A DNA stretch of 64,000 nt from the NCBI RefSeq assembly GCF_000597725.1, contig NZ_JFBL01000008.1, positions 1 through 64,000 on the forward strand. Reading direction: 5' to 3'. Shown here in pieces: positions 53,181 through 62,871 of this stretch (positions within the stretch are counted from its first letter, which is position 1; every line of letters starts with the position of its first letter). A program made the position numbers and the translations under genes. This stretch comes from Sulfurospirillum arcachonense DSM 9755 (lineage in GTDB: Bacteria; Campylobacterota; Campylobacteria; Campylobacterales; Sulfurospirillaceae). The notes under the pieces were generated by a model. The model had not been told where the DNA came from. It did not search any database and saw only the letters and a program-made list of their open reading frames with translations.

Positions 53181-54594
53181 ATAATTCATTAAGTAAACCA
53201 AATAATTTAGTGCTTGCTTCTTCCATTTGTTTGAAGTTTTGTACTAATGGAGTTAATTCTTGTGCTCTATAACCTCCTCCTTCTTGTACAATATTCATAT
53301 TTTCATGAACTTTATCATGTACTATTTTGTGAGGTTCATCTATGAGAGGATATACTTTTTTACAAGAAAATCTTTCTTTACCTTGACCCTCGGCATACCA
53401 TTTCCCAAGTCTACAGTTTGAATGATGGCTAAATTCTTCATCATAGTTTTCATTGAGTATAGCAGTATAAGCACTTGTTTTATATACAATATGATCAATT
53501 TTTGCTAAAGTAACAAAAGTCTTATTTTCCATAGTATAAGCTATCTTAGCTGTGTTATTTGCAGTTTCATTGAACTCATGTAAAGTATGCTCAAAATTAT
53601 TGATGCTATCTTCAGAAGCGTTTGCAATATCATTTATTCTTTCTGAATTTGTTTGAATACCTGTTGTCTCTTGTTGCAGTGTTTGTATTGTTATACCTAT
53701 TTCAGAAGTGGCTTTTCCTGTACGCTCAGCCAATTTTTTAACTTCTTCTGCAACAACAGCAAATCCACGACCATGTTCACCTGCACGAGCAGCTTCAATT
53801 GCAGCATTGAGTGCTAAAAGATTTGTTTGATCTGCAATGTCTTTAATAAGCGCAACAATAGAAGATATTTCAGCAGTTCTTTCACCTAAAGAAGTAATTG
53901 CTGCATTAGAGTTATTGATAAGTTCAAGAAGCTCTTTTAAATCATTAGAAACACTACTTACAAGACTAAGGCTTTGGTTTGATTTATCAGCAGTTTTTCC
54001 AGAAGATATAGAGATGTCACTCATCACTTTTATACTACTATTTAAATCTTTTTGTATATCATTAATACCATTATTTCCATTACCTAGTTTTGAAAATTCA
54101 GTGATTAAAAGACCTTTTGTAAGGCCTTTTTGACCTTTGATAATACCAGAAACACCTTTACTTATGCGTTGAGCATTTGCACTAAATATACCTCTAAACC
54201 CTTCATTGAAAACATTTCTATAAGTTTTACCAGCACTAGCACTTTCTATAGCAGTTTTAGTTTCTCTTTGAATTGCTTCTACTTGGTCAAGTAAATCATT
54301 TACATTTTGAGCAATTTTACCCAAGTGGTTTGTATTATCTATATTAATAATCCTAGGTTCTAAGTTTCCTTTTCCTGCTTCCGCTGTGACTGCAAGAAGT
54401 TTTTCATAAAGTTCAGCATCACATTGAATAGTTTTACGATTTCCAAAAAAAGACCCAGCTATAGCTCCTGTTAAAAGAGTTGAACCACTTAGTAAGTCTC
54501 CACTACTAAACTGGTATACACTAACAGCAAATAATGTTATACCTAATAAAATTTGAGGTTTATAATCTTTGAAGATGATTTGAAAGTTCTTCAT
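53140..54594 (-). CDS. CetA-like chemoreceptor with C-terminal CZB zinc-binding domain
   Basis: This 484-residue methyl-accepting protein has two adjacent N-terminal membrane segments (about 15-45) and no periplasmic sensor. A HAMP-like region and a signalling domain follow, with the hairpin [31 protein letters not shown] (split by the tip Glu). After it comes a CZB domain with [16 protein letters not shown] and [11 protein letters not shown], which supply Cys/His zinc ligands. The absent sensor and the PAS gene directly upstream (26-35 bp overlap) match the bipartite CetA/CetB energy-taxis receptor of Campylobacter. AAGGA precedes the ATG. Confidence 0.85.
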   Translation of the reverse strand: MKNFQIIFKDYKPQILLGITLFAVSVYQFSSGDLLSGSTLLTGAIAGSFFGNRKTIQCDAELYEKLLAVTAEAGKGNLEPRIINIDNTNHLGKIAQNVNDLLDQVEAIQRETKTAIESASAGKTYRNVFNEGFRGIFSANAQRISKGVSGIIKGQKGLTKGLLITEFSKLGNGNNGINDIQKDLNSSIKVMSDISISSGKTADKSNQSLSLVSSVSNDLKELLELINNSNAAITSLGERTAEISSIVALIKDIADQTNLLALNAAIEAARAGEHGRGFAVVAEEVKKLAERTGKATSEIGITIQTLQQETTGIQTNSERINDIANASEDSINNFEHTLHEFNETANNTAKIAYTMENKTFVTLAKIDHIVYKTSAYTAILNENYDEEFSHHSNCRLGKWYAEGQGKERFSCKKVYPLIDEPHKIVHDKVHENMNIVQEGGGYRAQELTPLVQNFKQMEEASTKLFGLLNELSSDEVPCQEETLA

Positions 54595-55069
54595 AACTCA
54601 TTCCTTTTTCTTTTAATAACTTTTCTATATGAGAATAAGAGGCATTTATGCCATCTTTGTTTTCAAGTTCAATAAGTTCTTTATATAGAGGAATAATAAC
54701 CTCTAGTGCTTTAGGATTTGGTTTTCTTCTGACTGAATAATAACCAATTGTATTACCTTTATTGTCTGTAGAAGCAGTTACATTTGCAAATACCCAATAA
54801 AAACCTCCATCAGCACTCATGTTCTTTACATAAGCGAAAATTTCTTCTTTTGCTTGAATTTTTTCCCAAAGTAATTTGAATATAACTTTAGGCATATCTG
54901 GATGACGGACAATATTATGAGGTTTTCCTAATAACTGTGTTTCTTTGTATCCTGCAATTTCCATAAAAGGTGGATTGCAGTAAGTAATTCTTCCTTTAGT
55001 ATCAGTTTTTGATACTAAAAATGCATCAGCTTTAACAACTGATTCTTTATTTATAGGGGATGGTTTCAT
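54560..55069 (-). CDS. CetB-like Aer-type PAS protein
   Basis: This soluble PAS protein has 169 residues from ATG 55069, chosen because GGAG lies 7 nt upstream; an ATG at 55081 overlaps that site. Aer-type PAS features are [34 protein letters not shown] and FYWVFANV, which in Aer-like proteins form an FAD pocket. A helical C-terminal tail follows and its gene end overlaps the CZB chemoreceptor start by 35 bp. It should sense redox or energy state and signal through that receptor; FAD binding is inferred. Confidence 0.82.
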   Translation of the reverse strand: MKPSPINKESVVKADAFLVSKTDTKGRITYCNPPFMEIAGYKETQLLGKPHNIVRHPDMPKVIFKLLWEKIQAKEEIFAYVKNMSADGGFYWVFANVTASTDNKGNTIGYYSVRRKPNPKALEVIIPLYKELIELENKDGINASYSHIEKLLKEKGMSYEELSNHLQRL

Positions 55070-55147
55070 CTTTAGCTCCATTTGTGTAACAACAACATTT
55101 TAACTATATTACCTAAGAGTGTTTTACAATTACATTAAAAAAAAAGA

Positions 55148-55153
55148 TATAAT
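55148..55153 (+). promoter_or_regulatory. -10 box for moaA
   Basis: TATAAT lies 26 nt before the GTG start of moaA, with TTAGGAA in between. Confidence 0.5.
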
Positions 55154-55179
55154 GTTTTATCAAAAATTAGGAATATAAA

Positions 55180-56148
55180 GTGTTATTAGATGGATATGGA
55201 AGAAAAGTAAATTATTTACGAGTTTCAGTCACTGAAAGATGTAACTTTAGATGTCAATATTGTATGCCTGAAAAACCATTTTCTTGGGTTCCAAAAGAGA
55301 ATTTACTCTCATTTGAAGAGCTCTTTTTATTTATAAAAGTAGGGATAGATGAAGGCATTGATAAGATACGTATAACAGGTGGTGAGCCGTTATTACGTAA
55401 AGGTTTGGATCAATTTATTAGAATGATAAATGATTATAAATCAGGTTTAGATATCGCTTTAACAACGAATGGTTATTTACTTAGTGACATTGCACAAGAT
55501 TTAAAAGATGCAGGATTAAAAAGAATTAATGTGTCATTAGATACGTTAAAAGATGATGTAGCTCATAAGATTTCTGGAAAAGATGTATTAAAAAAAGTAA
55601 AAGAAGGTATTGAAAAAGCTAGGGAAGTTGGTCTTGGTATAAAGATTAATAATGTTCCATTAAAAGGTGTCAATGCAGAAGAACTTTTAGATGTTTTAGA
55701 GTACTGTAAACAAAGAGATATGCCTATACGTTTTATAGAATATATGGAAAACCAACATGCAAAAGAAAAACTTGTAGGTTTAAATAGTAATGAAATTCAA
55801 GAAATAGTTGCTACAAAATATAATTTTCAAGAAGTCAAAAGAGATACGGCAAGTCCAGCTCAAATGTTTGAGTTTGAAGATGGATATAGATTTGGCATTA
55901 TTAGTCCTCATAAACATGATTTTTGCGAAGATTGTAATCGTATTCGTTTGACTGCTGAGGGGCTTTTAATCCCTTGTTTATACTTTGAAGAAGCGATGAG
56001 TATCAAAAAAGCTGTCCAATCAGGGGATATTGGGGCTGCTGCAGAAGTTTTAAAAGAGGTTTTAAAAAATAAGCCAGAAAAAAACAAATGGAGCAGCGAT
56101 GATAACAATGAAACTTCTAGTCGAGCATTTTATGAAACGGGTGGATGA
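55180..56148 (+). CDS. moaA: GTP 3',8-cyclase (molybdenum cofactor synthesis)
   Basis: This radical SAM enzyme catalyses the first step of molybdopterin synthesis. The 322-residue protein has the N-terminal cluster [17 protein letters not shown], and the C-terminal cluster [19 protein letters not shown]. It ends in the essential Gly-Gly tail (YETGG). The start is GTG 55180, with AGGAA upstream. A 13-bp hairpin terminator separates it from the convergent moeA, another gene of the same pathway. Confidence 0.95.
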   Translation: MLLDGYGRKVNYLRVSVTERCNFRCQYCMPEKPFSWVPKENLLSFEELFLFIKVGIDEGIDKIRITGGEPLLRKGLDQFIRMINDYKSGLDIALTTNGYLLSDIAQDLKDAGLKRINVSLDTLKDDVAHKISGKDVLKKVKEGIEKAREVGLGIKINNVPLKGVNAEELLDVLEYCKQRDMPIRFIEYMENQHAKEKLVGLNSNEIQEIVATKYNFQEVKRDTASPAQMFEFEDGYRFGIISPHKHDFCEDCNRIRLTAEGLLIPCLYFEEAMSIKKAVQSGDIGAAAEVLKEVLKNKPEKNKWSSDDNNETSSRAFYETGG

Positions 56149-56150
56149 TA

Positions 56151-56183
56151 AAAATTAATAGTTTTCAGAACTATTAATTTTTT
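56151..56183. terminator. Bidirectional terminator between moaA and moeA
   Basis: AAAATTAATAGTT (56151-56163) pairs perfectly with AACTATTAATTTT (56169-56181) around TTCAG, with T continuing to 56183. T-rich sequence on both strands suits both convergent transcripts. Confidence 0.75.
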
Positions 56184-57253
56184 AAAAAAGCAAAAAATTC
56201 TACAAAGGCATCTTTTTCAATGATGTTTGTATTTTTTATGAGCGCATAACCATTGCATTTTGCAAGTACATTTAGCATTCCAGCTTTAAAAGATGGGGCA
56301 CTTTTGAAAGTTATACCATTAAAAAAGCCGGGAATAGCACTTGTACAGTTATCTTTACATGTAAACTCTTCTTCATTTTTTACAAAGATACTTTTTTTAT
56401 TTTGAATATTTTCATTTTTAATAATTTTCAAAGTAGGAATTCCAAGTAATTCAAAGCCAAGGAGTGAGGATAATGGAAGACCTGGAAGATGCAGTATTGG
56501 AGTCTCATTAAAAATACTTAGTGCTGTTGGACTAGCGGGGGCAATTTGGACTTTATGAAATAAAATTTTAAATTCATCACTATAGAGAGTTTTACTCATC
56601 GCATCATGCATACTCATCGCTCCAGTTGTGACTATAAAATCACTTTTTTCACTTAACTCTTGTAAGCATTCTAAAATTTCATTTTTATCATTTTTAGATT
56701 GCCATACCTTGTGTATATTTGCACCACTTTCTAAAATTCTGGCCCCAAGTGAAAGAGCATTAGAGTTGTAAACTTCTCCTTCTTTAATATCTTTTTGAAT
56801 GGGGCATAAGTTATCACCAATACTTAAAATACTGACTTTAATTCTTTTAAATACTTTTATAGATTTTATACCTTGAGAAGCGAGAGAGGTTATACTATAT
56901 GCTGTAATATAATCTCCCTTTTTTAGAAGAAGTTCACCTTTTTTAATGTCTTCTGCTACCTCTTTTATATTTTGTTTCATTGTTACATGATTTGAATTAT
57001 TGATTTCTTCAAGTGGAATTACAGCTACTGTTCCTTCTTTTAATGTATCACCGGTTGAGACTTGATAAGATTTATTGCCTAAAAGTGCAATGCCATCTCT
57101 TAGACTAATTGGCGCAGATGGAAGATCAGAAGAAGCATATAAGTCTTCAGCACAAATATGTTTAACACAAGCGAGTAAAGGCAGGTTTTTTGTTTCAGAC
57201 GCAGTTGAAATTTCGTTGGCTATAATTTCAAGAGCATTTTTGTAACTAATCAT
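56174..57253 (-). CDS. moeA: Divergent MoeA-like molybdopterin molybdotransferase
   Basis: This enzyme should insert molybdenum (or tungsten) into molybdopterin. At 359 residues it is shorter than E. coli MoeA (411). Recognisable parts are LRDGIALLG (DGYA-like), GDYITAYSITSLASQGI, VSILSIGDNL, EVYNSNALSLGARILESGA and LHLPGLPLSSLLGFELL. The usual GGVSVGD loop reads TTGAMSMHDAMSK, so its catalytic details may differ. Since the window has a canonical moaA next door, a role in the pathway is likely, but a paralogue of a standard moeA elsewhere is possible. Confidence 0.75.
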   Translation of the reverse strand: MISYKNALEIIANEISTASETKNLPLLACVKHICAEDLYASSDLPSAPISLRDGIALLGNKSYQVSTGDTLKEGTVAVIPLEEINNSNHVTMKQNIKEVAEDIKKGELLLKKGDYITAYSITSLASQGIKSIKVFKRIKVSILSIGDNLCPIQKDIKEGEVYNSNALSLGARILESGANIHKVWQSKNDKNEILECLQELSEKSDFIVTTGAMSMHDAMSKTLYSDEFKILFHKVQIAPASPTALSIFNETPILHLPGLPLSSLLGFELLGIPTLKIIKNENIQNKKSIFVKNEEEFTCKDNCTSAIPGFFNGITFKSAPSFKAGMLNVLAKCNGYALIKNTNIIEKDAFVEFFAFLKN

Positions 57254-57272
57254 TTGGTAAAGTCCTTTAAGC

Positions 57273-57278
57273 TATAAT
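57273..57278 (+). promoter_or_regulatory. -10 box for the small membrane protein gene
   Basis: TATAAT lies 46 nt before ATG 57325; AAAAGGAG at 57311-57318 is a strong ribosome binding site. The same transcript probably continues into rsmE. Confidence 0.5.
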
Positions 57279-57324
57279 TATATCAAAATTAAAAATTTAT
57301 CTTTTCTTTAAAAGGAGAAACACA

Positions 57325-57711
57325 ATGGAAGAATTGATTTTAACGTCAATAAAGTTTCATAAATATTTTGTATATGCAATGGTTTTAGTAGCTATTTTAA
57401 ATTTATTTTTTATTTTTACAAACAAAGAGTTTTCAAAAAAAGTAAAGTTAATTAATCCAATATATTATATGTTTCTTGCTGCTGTTATTTTTACAGGAGT
57501 ACTTATTTTAGGTGCTTATCAGTTTTATATGTCGCATAGTGTTATGCTTATGATAATTGTTTGGCTTGTTATATTTATTATGAGTATGAAACTTTTTAAG
57601 ATTTACAAGTATGGAACAAATGTACATTATAGAGCATTTGCTAAGAAAAAATATATGTTAGATATAGTGTTAATTGTAGTTACAATAGGCGCAACACATA
57701 TGGTGAAGTAA
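57325..57711 (+). CDS. Small integral membrane protein of unknown function
   Basis: This 128-residue protein has four predicted membrane segments (about 13-33, 50-70, 74-97, 108-126) and short charged loops. I recognise no catalytic motif. rsmE starts directly after the stop, so the two are cotranscribed. As I recall, a similar small membrane protein precedes the rsmE homologue in Campylobacter, so the linkage seems conserved. Confidence 0.7.
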   Translation: MEELILTSIKFHKYFVYAMVLVAILNLFFIFTNKEFSKKVKLINPIYYMFLAAVIFTGVLILGAYQFYMSHSVMLMIIVWLVIFIMSMKLFKIYKYGTNVHYRAFAKKKYMLDIVLIVVTIGATHMVK

Positions 57712-58380
57712 GTGCAGTTTATCTATGCTGATGTGGCAGGTGAGCCAAATTTATCTTTACATGTAAAAGATTATTCACATATTTTTAAAGTGCGAAGAGT
57801 AGCTATTGGGCAAAAGCTTGATTGGCGAAATTTAAAAGATAGTAATCTTTATACTTATGAGATAGAGTCTATTACAAAAAAAGAGGCTATATTAAAACTT
57901 ATTAATATAAAAGAGACTAAGGATATCTCTACATGTAACCTTCATGTTGGTTGGTGTGTAGTTGAGCCTAAAACTATTGAAAAAAATATAGCGATGTTAA
58001 ATGAAATGGGTGTGAAAAAAGTTACTTTTGTTTATGCTGATTTTTCACAAAAAAATTATAAAATTGATGAAGAAAGATTAAGAAGAATTTTAATTAATTC
58101 AAGTGAACAATCTGGTAGAAGTATTTTAATGGAATTAGAAGTACTAAATAGTGTGCAAGAGTATTTAGAAAAGTATCCTTGTAGTGCTATTATAGATTTT
58201 AGCCAAAATTATTTAAGTCAAGATGTCGAGGTTAGTAACTTTTTAGTTGGACCAGAAGGTGGGTTTAGTGAAGAAGAGAGAAAACTTTTTGAAAAAAGAA
58301 AAATATTTGGGTTAAAAAGTACAAATATACTAAAAAGTGAGACAGCAGTTGTTGGAGTTTGTGCAAAAATCATACTTTAG
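57712..58380 (+). CDS. rsmE: 16S rRNA (uracil-1498-N3)-methyltransferase
   Basis: This SPOUT-family enzyme methylates U1498 of 16S rRNA. The 222-residue protein has an N-terminal PUA-like barrel (HIFKVRRVAIGQKLDW) and a C-terminal trefoil knot with SSEQSGRS, FLVGPEGGFSEEER and LKSTNILKSETAVVGV. The start is GTG 57712, immediately after the previous stop. Two TACATGTA palindromes lie inside it. Confidence 0.92.
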   Translation: MQFIYADVAGEPNLSLHVKDYSHIFKVRRVAIGQKLDWRNLKDSNLYTYEIESITKKEAILKLINIKETKDISTCNLHVGWCVVEPKTIEKNIAMLNEMGVKKVTFVYADFSQKNYKIDEERLRRILINSSEQSGRSILMELEVLNSVQEYLEKYPCSAIIDFSQNYLSQDVEVSNFLVGPEGGFSEEERKLFEKRKIFGLKSTNILKSETAVVGVCAKIIL

Positions 58381-58401
58381 CTTGAAATTAAAGCTTCTTT
58401 T
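58379..58401 (+). terminator. Weak terminator after rsmE
   Basis: AGCTT (58379-58383) pairs with AAGCT (58391-58395), followed by a T-rich run. The stem is short, so read-through into rpmE is likely. Confidence 0.35.
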
Positions 58402-58404
58402 TGA

Positions 58405-58510
58405 TATAATCCCAATTCCCCTTCCCTGCTATATAGTAGTGGACGCTTTCAAGGGTTTACTGTATTTTTAAGAGCTAGGGCAATTTATTATTAATTTTTA
58501 GGATAAAGAA
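58405..58510 (+). promoter_or_regulatory. rpmE promoter and structured leader
   Basis: A TATAAT box at 58405-58410 precedes a leader of about 95 nt. The leader contains CCCTT and AAGGG arms around a CTATATAG-containing segment, then GAGCTAGGGC. Leaders of L31 genes are known to be autoregulated by L31 in other bacteria, so this may be an L31-binding RNA; that is inference from position and structure. GGA before the ATG serves as ribosome site. Confidence 0.45.
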
Positions 58511-58711
58511 ATGAAAAAAGATATACATCCAGAATATGTAGAATGTACTGTGACTTGTGCGTGTGGAAACAACTTTGCAACAATGTCTAACAAATCAGAA
58601 ATGAGAATTGATATCTGTAGTGAATGTCATCCATTTTTCACAGGTAGTGAAAAAATTGTTGATGCTGCAGGTAGAGTTGAGAAATTTAAGAAAAAATATA
58701 ACTTAAAATAG
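58511..58711 (+). CDS. rpmE: 50S ribosomal protein L31
   Basis: This 66-residue zinc-binding form of L31 opens MKKDIHPEY. The four-Cys set is CAC near residue 16-18 with CSEC near 37-40, and [20 protein letters not shown] is the family core. The Cys motif marks the zinc-containing type; a zinc-free paralogue, if any, lies outside this window. It is separated from rsmI by 12 bp. Confidence 0.96.
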   Translation: MKKDIHPEYVECTVTCACGNNFATMSNKSEMRIDICSECHPFFTGSEKIVDAAGRVEKFKKKYNLK

Positions 58712-58723
58712 CTCCTGACCGTT

Positions 58724-59536
58724 TTGGTTTACTTTATTCCTACACCGATAGGAAATTTAGATGATATTTCACAAAGGAGTTTGAAACTTCTTTGTGAGTG
58801 TCACACTCTGTTTTGTGAAGATACAAGAATAACAAAAAAACTTCTCTCCCTTCTTAGTGAAAGACATAATTTAGAATTTAATATAGAAAACTTTATTTCA
58901 CTTCATTCGCATAATGAAAAACATATTTTAGATAATATAGATTTATCTATTTTTGATGAAACTGTAGCATATTTAAGTGATGCAGGAATGCCTTGTATAA
59001 GTGATCCTGGAAGTTATTTTGTTCTTTTTTGTCAAGAAAAAAACATAAATTATGAGATAGTACCTGGCGCAAATGCAGCACTTTTAGCATATGCTTCTAG
59101 TGGATTTTTAAATCCTAAGTTTACTTTTTTTGGTTTTTTACCACATAAAGGTAAAGAGAGAATAATAGGGCTAGAAGAGATAAAAAATTCGCCGGTTCCT
59201 ATGATAGTATACGAATCACCTCATAGAATAGAAAAACTTATTGAAGAGTTAGCAAAACTTTTACCAAATAGAAGAGCAATATTTATAAAAGAAGCAACGA
59301 AAAAATTTGAAAGACGTTTTGTAGGAACTTGTATAGAAATAAAAGAAGAGTTTAAAGAGGCAAATCTTCGGGGTGAATGGGTCATTGTTATAGACAGCGA
59401 TATAAAAGAAAAAGGTGATGCTATTACTAAAGAAGATATTCTCAATTTAGATCTCCCTCCTAAACAAAAAGCTAAGCTTTTAGCAAAAGTTACAGGAGAG
59501 AGTGTCAAGGATTGGTACAATCAACTTCTAAGTTAA
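58724..59536 (+). CDS. rsmI: 16S rRNA (cytidine-1402-2'-O)-methyltransferase
   Basis: This tetrapyrrole-methylase-fold enzyme methylates C1402. The 270 residues include [64 protein letters not shown] and VYESPHRI. The start is TTG 58724, placed by alignment to the family; no good Shine-Dalgarno lies before it, so translation may depend on rpmE just upstream. Its 3' end overlaps the convergent chemoreceptor gene by 9 bp. Confidence 0.93.
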   Translation: MVYFIPTPIGNLDDISQRSLKLLCECHTLFCEDTRITKKLLSLLSERHNLEFNIENFISLHSHNEKHILDNIDLSIFDETVAYLSDAGMPCISDPGSYFVLFCQEKNINYEIVPGANAALLAYASSGFLNPKFTFFGFLPHKGKERIIGLEEIKNSPVPMIVYESPHRIEKLIEELAKLLPNRRAIFIKEATKKFERRFVGTCIEIKEEFKEANLRGEWVIVIDSDIKEKGDAITKEDILNLDLPPKQKAKLLAKVTGESVKDWYNQLLS

Positions 59537-61633
59537 ATTATCCATTATTTTTAATATAGCAGATGTTTTATCTTGTATGTTTTGAACATCTTCTGTTAGT
59601 TTTTCCATCTCTTTTGAATTACTTTTCATTCCATCAGAACTTTTTGTTATGTTTTCTACCATAACTTTTATAGTCATTTGAATTTCTTGTAAAGATTCTG
59701 TTGTTTTATCAGCTAGGTCTCTAACACTCTCAGCAACAACAGCAAAACCACGACCATGTTCTCCTGCACGTGCTGCTTCTATAGCAGCATTGAGTGCTAA
59801 CAAGTTTGTTTGGTCAGCAATTTCAGCTATGATATTAAGTGCATCTTCTGCTTCTTTAGCATTTTGAGTTAGATGGATAAGGTTTTCAGATAAATTTTGT
59901 TGAGAAGAAGACATCTCTTTCATCGCAGTAGTTGTATCTTGCACAATATTATCTAATTCTTGAAGTGGTTCATCTTTTATTGTAGTGATAGAAGAAGCTA
60001 TTTTATTTGCACTTTGTTGTATGTTTGTACTTTGTATCTTATTTTCTTCGATAGTATTTTTTAAAGATACTCCAAGTGCATTAACGCCATTAATTAAATC
60101 TTTAAGTTGGTAAGATGTCTCTATCTCAATAGTTTTACTAAAATCACTATTTTGAAAATTTTTGAGTGAGTTTATAGTTGCTGTTATAACTTCATCTAGT
60201 TTATTACTCATAAAATCTATTTCATAAGAGAGACGGTTTGTCAAAAAGTGTGATGATTGAAAAGAGGTTCTGTCTTTAAATTCTCCATTAGACATTTTTG
60301 AACTTATGAGAAGTACTTCACCAACACTTCTAACATCATCGGTATGAATTTTTTTATATTGTGCAAATGTTTTGTCAATTAATTGTACAGTGGAACCTAT
60401 CTCATCTGGAGAATTATCGTGTATTTCAAAGTCTAATTCGTTCTTTTTATTTGTAACGTATAGTGAAAAATTTTCTATATATTTTTTTAGGTTTATTAAT
60501 CTTGTTCCAATTAATTTCTTTGTTAAAAATCTTGAAATCAATGCAAATACTAAAATTGTTATTACCAAAATTATTACATTACTTATAAGTTGTTCTTTAA
60601 TTTGAGCCATTAAAGAAGCTTTTTCTTTTTGAACTAAAGTTTCAATATCATCTGCATATACTCCAGTACCAACTATCCATCCCCACTCTTTAAAAGCTTC
60701 AACGTAAGATATTTTTTGTTGAGGTTTCTCAAATCCTGGTTTTGGCCACATGTAATTAACAACACCTTTACCTTTTTCAGAAGCAACTTTGATCATTTCA
60801 TTAAATAAAAATTTTCCTGTAGGATCTTTTGATTTACTTAGATCCTTTCCATTTAGTGAAGGCTTGATAGGGTGCATAATCATATTTGGTTTAAAATCAT
60901 TAATCCAAAAATAGCCTTTACCATTATCGTATCTCAGTTTTGCAATAACATTTTTTGCTTTTTTTTGGAACTCTTTTATAATTTCACTTTTATATTTTCC
61001 TGTTCCTATAACCCAGTTATAAGGTTCAAATTTAAATACAAAGCTTATTTTGTCTTCTATCTCATGTGTTTTTGGATTTGGCCATTTATATTTTACTACA
61101 CCACTTCCTGATTTTTTAACAACTTTTGACATTTCTTGAAAAAGATAAACTCCATCATTATCTTTCAGATTACGTAAGTTTTTCATATCTAAGCTAGGTT
61201 TAATAGGATGCATAATCATAACTTCTTCTAAATCATTAATCCAAAAATAACCAAGACCATTGTCATATCTAAATGCTTTAACAAGTTCAATGATTTTACT
61301 TTTTAATTCATCTTCACTAAAGTTATCTTTATTTGCTTCATAAAATCGATCAAGAGTATTTTTAAATTCAAATGAAATTTCTTTTAATTCATTTGCTATA
61401 TTTTGCTCTTTGGAATTTTCGTAAAAAGAGACAATAGCATTTTTTGCTATTGATATATTTGATTTTAAAGAATTGATTTTATTTTGTGTCATTGTCTGTT
61501 TAAAAGTTGCTAATCGAGTATCAGTCTTTGAAAGCATAATAGCGATAGTTGAAGCTGAAGTAATAAATGCTGCTAAAGTGAGAGCCCCTACAATTAGTAT
61601 TGTTAATTTTGATTGGATTGAAAGGTTTCTCAT
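59528..61633 (-). CDS. Chemoreceptor with tandem Cache-type periplasmic sensor
   Basis: This 701-residue methyl-accepting protein has an N-terminal membrane segment (about 9-31) and a periplasmic region of about 300 residues with two similar Cache modules. Both contain [17 protein letters not shown] and W-x-x-GTG ([22 protein letters not shown]). A second membrane segment lies near 345-365. The signalling domain has [23 protein letters not shown], then an unusually short C-terminal arm (about 60 residues), ending without a pentapeptide. Cache domains of this kind often bind small organic acids or amines. A PAS gene lies directly upstream with a 4-bp ATGA overlap. Confidence 0.87.
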   Translation of the reverse strand: MRNLSIQSKLTILIVGALTLAAFITSASTIAIMLSKTDTRLATFKQTMTQNKINSLKSNISIAKNAIVSFYENSKEQNIANELKEISFEFKNTLDRFYEANKDNFSEDELKSKIIELVKAFRYDNGLGYFWINDLEEVMIMHPIKPSLDMKNLRNLKDNDGVYLFQEMSKVVKKSGSGVVKYKWPNPKTHEIEDKISFVFKFEPYNWVIGTGKYKSEIIKEFQKKAKNVIAKLRYDNGKGYFWINDFKPNMIMHPIKPSLNGKDLSKSKDPTGKFLFNEMIKVASEKGKGVVNYMWPKPGFEKPQQKISYVEAFKEWGWIVGTGVYADDIETLVQKEKASLMAQIKEQLISNVIILVITILVFALISRFLTKKLIGTRLINLKKYIENFSLYVTNKKNELDFEIHDNSPDEIGSTVQLIDKTFAQYKKIHTDDVRSVGEVLLISSKMSNGEFKDRTSFQSSHFLTNRLSYEIDFMSNKLDEVITATINSLKNFQNSDFSKTIEIETSYQLKDLINGVNALGVSLKNTIEENKIQSTNIQQSANKIASSITTIKDEPLQELDNIVQDTTTAMKEMSSSQQNLSENLIHLTQNAKEAEDALNIIAEIADQTNLLALNAAIEAARAGEHGRGFAVVAESVRDLADKTTESLQEIQMTIKVMVENITKSSDGMKSNSKEMEKLTEDVQNIQDKTSAILKIMDNLT

Positions 61634-62025
61634 TTTGATTCTCCTTGTCTCATATCTTTATAAATTATTTCATATTTTTCTATTTCATCTCTTTCAGCTT
61701 TTTTTCTTACAGAGAGATAATGGTTTTCCCCATATGGAAAAACTGTCGCATATACCCAGTAAAAATGATCATTTTTTGTTTTGTTTTTAACAAATCCTTC
61801 CCATACATCCCCTTTTTGTATAGTGGACCACATATCTTTAAATGCTTGTTTAGGCATATCTGGATGTCTTATCATATTGTGAGGTTTACCAATCATTTCT
61901 TCTAATGTATACTCACTTAGCTCTAAAAAAAGATCATTTGCATAAAGGATTTTCCCTTTAGAATCTGTTTCAGAAACAAGTAAGGCACTATCGTCTAGTA
62001 TATTTTCATTATCGATTGTGTTCAT
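61630..62025 (-). CDS. Aer-type PAS protein paired with Cache chemoreceptor
   Basis: This 131-residue soluble PAS protein is similar to the one at 54560-55069: [38 protein letters not shown] and [10 protein letters not shown]. It is shorter, ending soon after the PAS fold with an acidic-basic helix. AAAGGA precedes the ATG. Its stop overlaps the Cache receptor start by 4 bp, so the two are translationally coupled. It probably adds a cytosolic redox (FAD) input to that receptor; FAD binding is inferred. Confidence 0.82.
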   Translation of the reverse strand: MNTIDNENILDDSALLVSETDSKGKILYANDLFLELSEYTLEEMIGKPHNMIRHPDMPKQAFKDMWSTIQKGDVWEGFVKNKTKNDHFYWVYATVFPYGENHYLSVRKKAERDEIEKYEIIYKDMRQGESK

Positions 62026-62175
62026 AAAATAATCCTTTTTTTGTGGTATATATTATTATAGTTCTCAATAAATTAAGAACAAGTTAAAAATTAGAATAGT
62101 ATTAGAAAGTAAGTAAAATGGAACAAATATTTCTCATTAAAATTACTCTTTGACATTATTTTAAGTGATTTTAGA

Positions 62176-62181
62176 TACAAT
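62176..62181 (+). promoter_or_regulatory. -10 box directly before the rRNA methyltransferase gene
   Basis: TACAAT ends 6 nt before ATG 62188 with no ribosome binding site between, predicting a leaderless mRNA as for pflA. Confidence 0.45.
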
Positions 62182-62187
62182 AAATCC

Positions 62188-62871
62188 ATGATTATATATG
62201 GCAAACAATTATTTTTACATGTACTTAATAACTATCCTAATAGGTTGAAGACAGTTTACTTAGCAAAGAAGTGTGAGCAAAAACTTTTTTCAACAATTGC
62301 GAATGCGACTAGTACAATAGTTCGTGTTGACAATCAGAAGGCACAATCACTTAGTCGTGGAGGAAATCACCAAGGGTTTATTGCTGAGATTGAAGATTTA
62401 GAATATAGTGATTTTAGTGTAGTTAAAAACGGTTCATTTTTAGTAATTTTAAATGAAATAACAGATGTTGGAAATATAGGTGCAATAGTAAGAAGTGCAT
62501 ATGCTTTCGGAGCTGATGGTGTTATTATTAGTGGAATAAAAAGTGTTAATTTAGAAGCAATTATACGTTCAAGTAGTGCAGCTGTTTTTGAATTACCAAT
62601 TATACTTTACCCTTCTGCTTTAGACATGGCAAATGAGTTAAAGCAAGTAGGTTTTACTCTTTATGGGGCAGATATGAATGGTATGAATGTAAATGAGGTA
62701 AAATTTGATTCTAAAGTAGCTTTGGTTATGGGAAGTGAAGGTGAAGGAATCAATAAAAAAGTAAAAGCAAAATTAGATAAAATTATTTCAATAAAAATGG
62801 CGAGAGCTTTTGACTCTTTGAATGTGAGTGCGGCAACAGCGGTGATATGTGACAGGATTACTAATGGATAA
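62188..62871 (+). CDS. rlmB: TrmH/SpoU-family RNA 2'-O-methyltransferase (RlmB-like)
   Basis: This 227-residue SPOUT enzyme probably methylates a ribose of 23S rRNA. An N-terminal substrate-binding region (MIIYGKQLFLHVLNN, SRGGNHQGFIAEIED) leads to the catalytic motifs DVGNIGAIVRSAYAFGADGVI, LVMGSEGEGI and IKMARAFDSLNVSAATAV. RlmB is the best guess because the SRGGNHQG segment resembles its N-terminal domain (usually ...GVxHQG), but other TrmH members are possible. It overlaps the next gene by 8 bp. Confidence 0.85.
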   Translation: MIIYGKQLFLHVLNNYPNRLKTVYLAKKCEQKLFSTIANATSTIVRVDNQKAQSLSRGGNHQGFIAEIEDLEYSDFSVVKNGSFLVILNEITDVGNIGAIVRSAYAFGADGVIISGIKSVNLEAIIRSSSAAVFELPIILYPSALDMANELKQVGFTLYGADMNGMNVNEVKFDSKVALVMGSEGEGINKKVKAKLDKIISIKMARAFDSLNVSAATAVICDRITNG

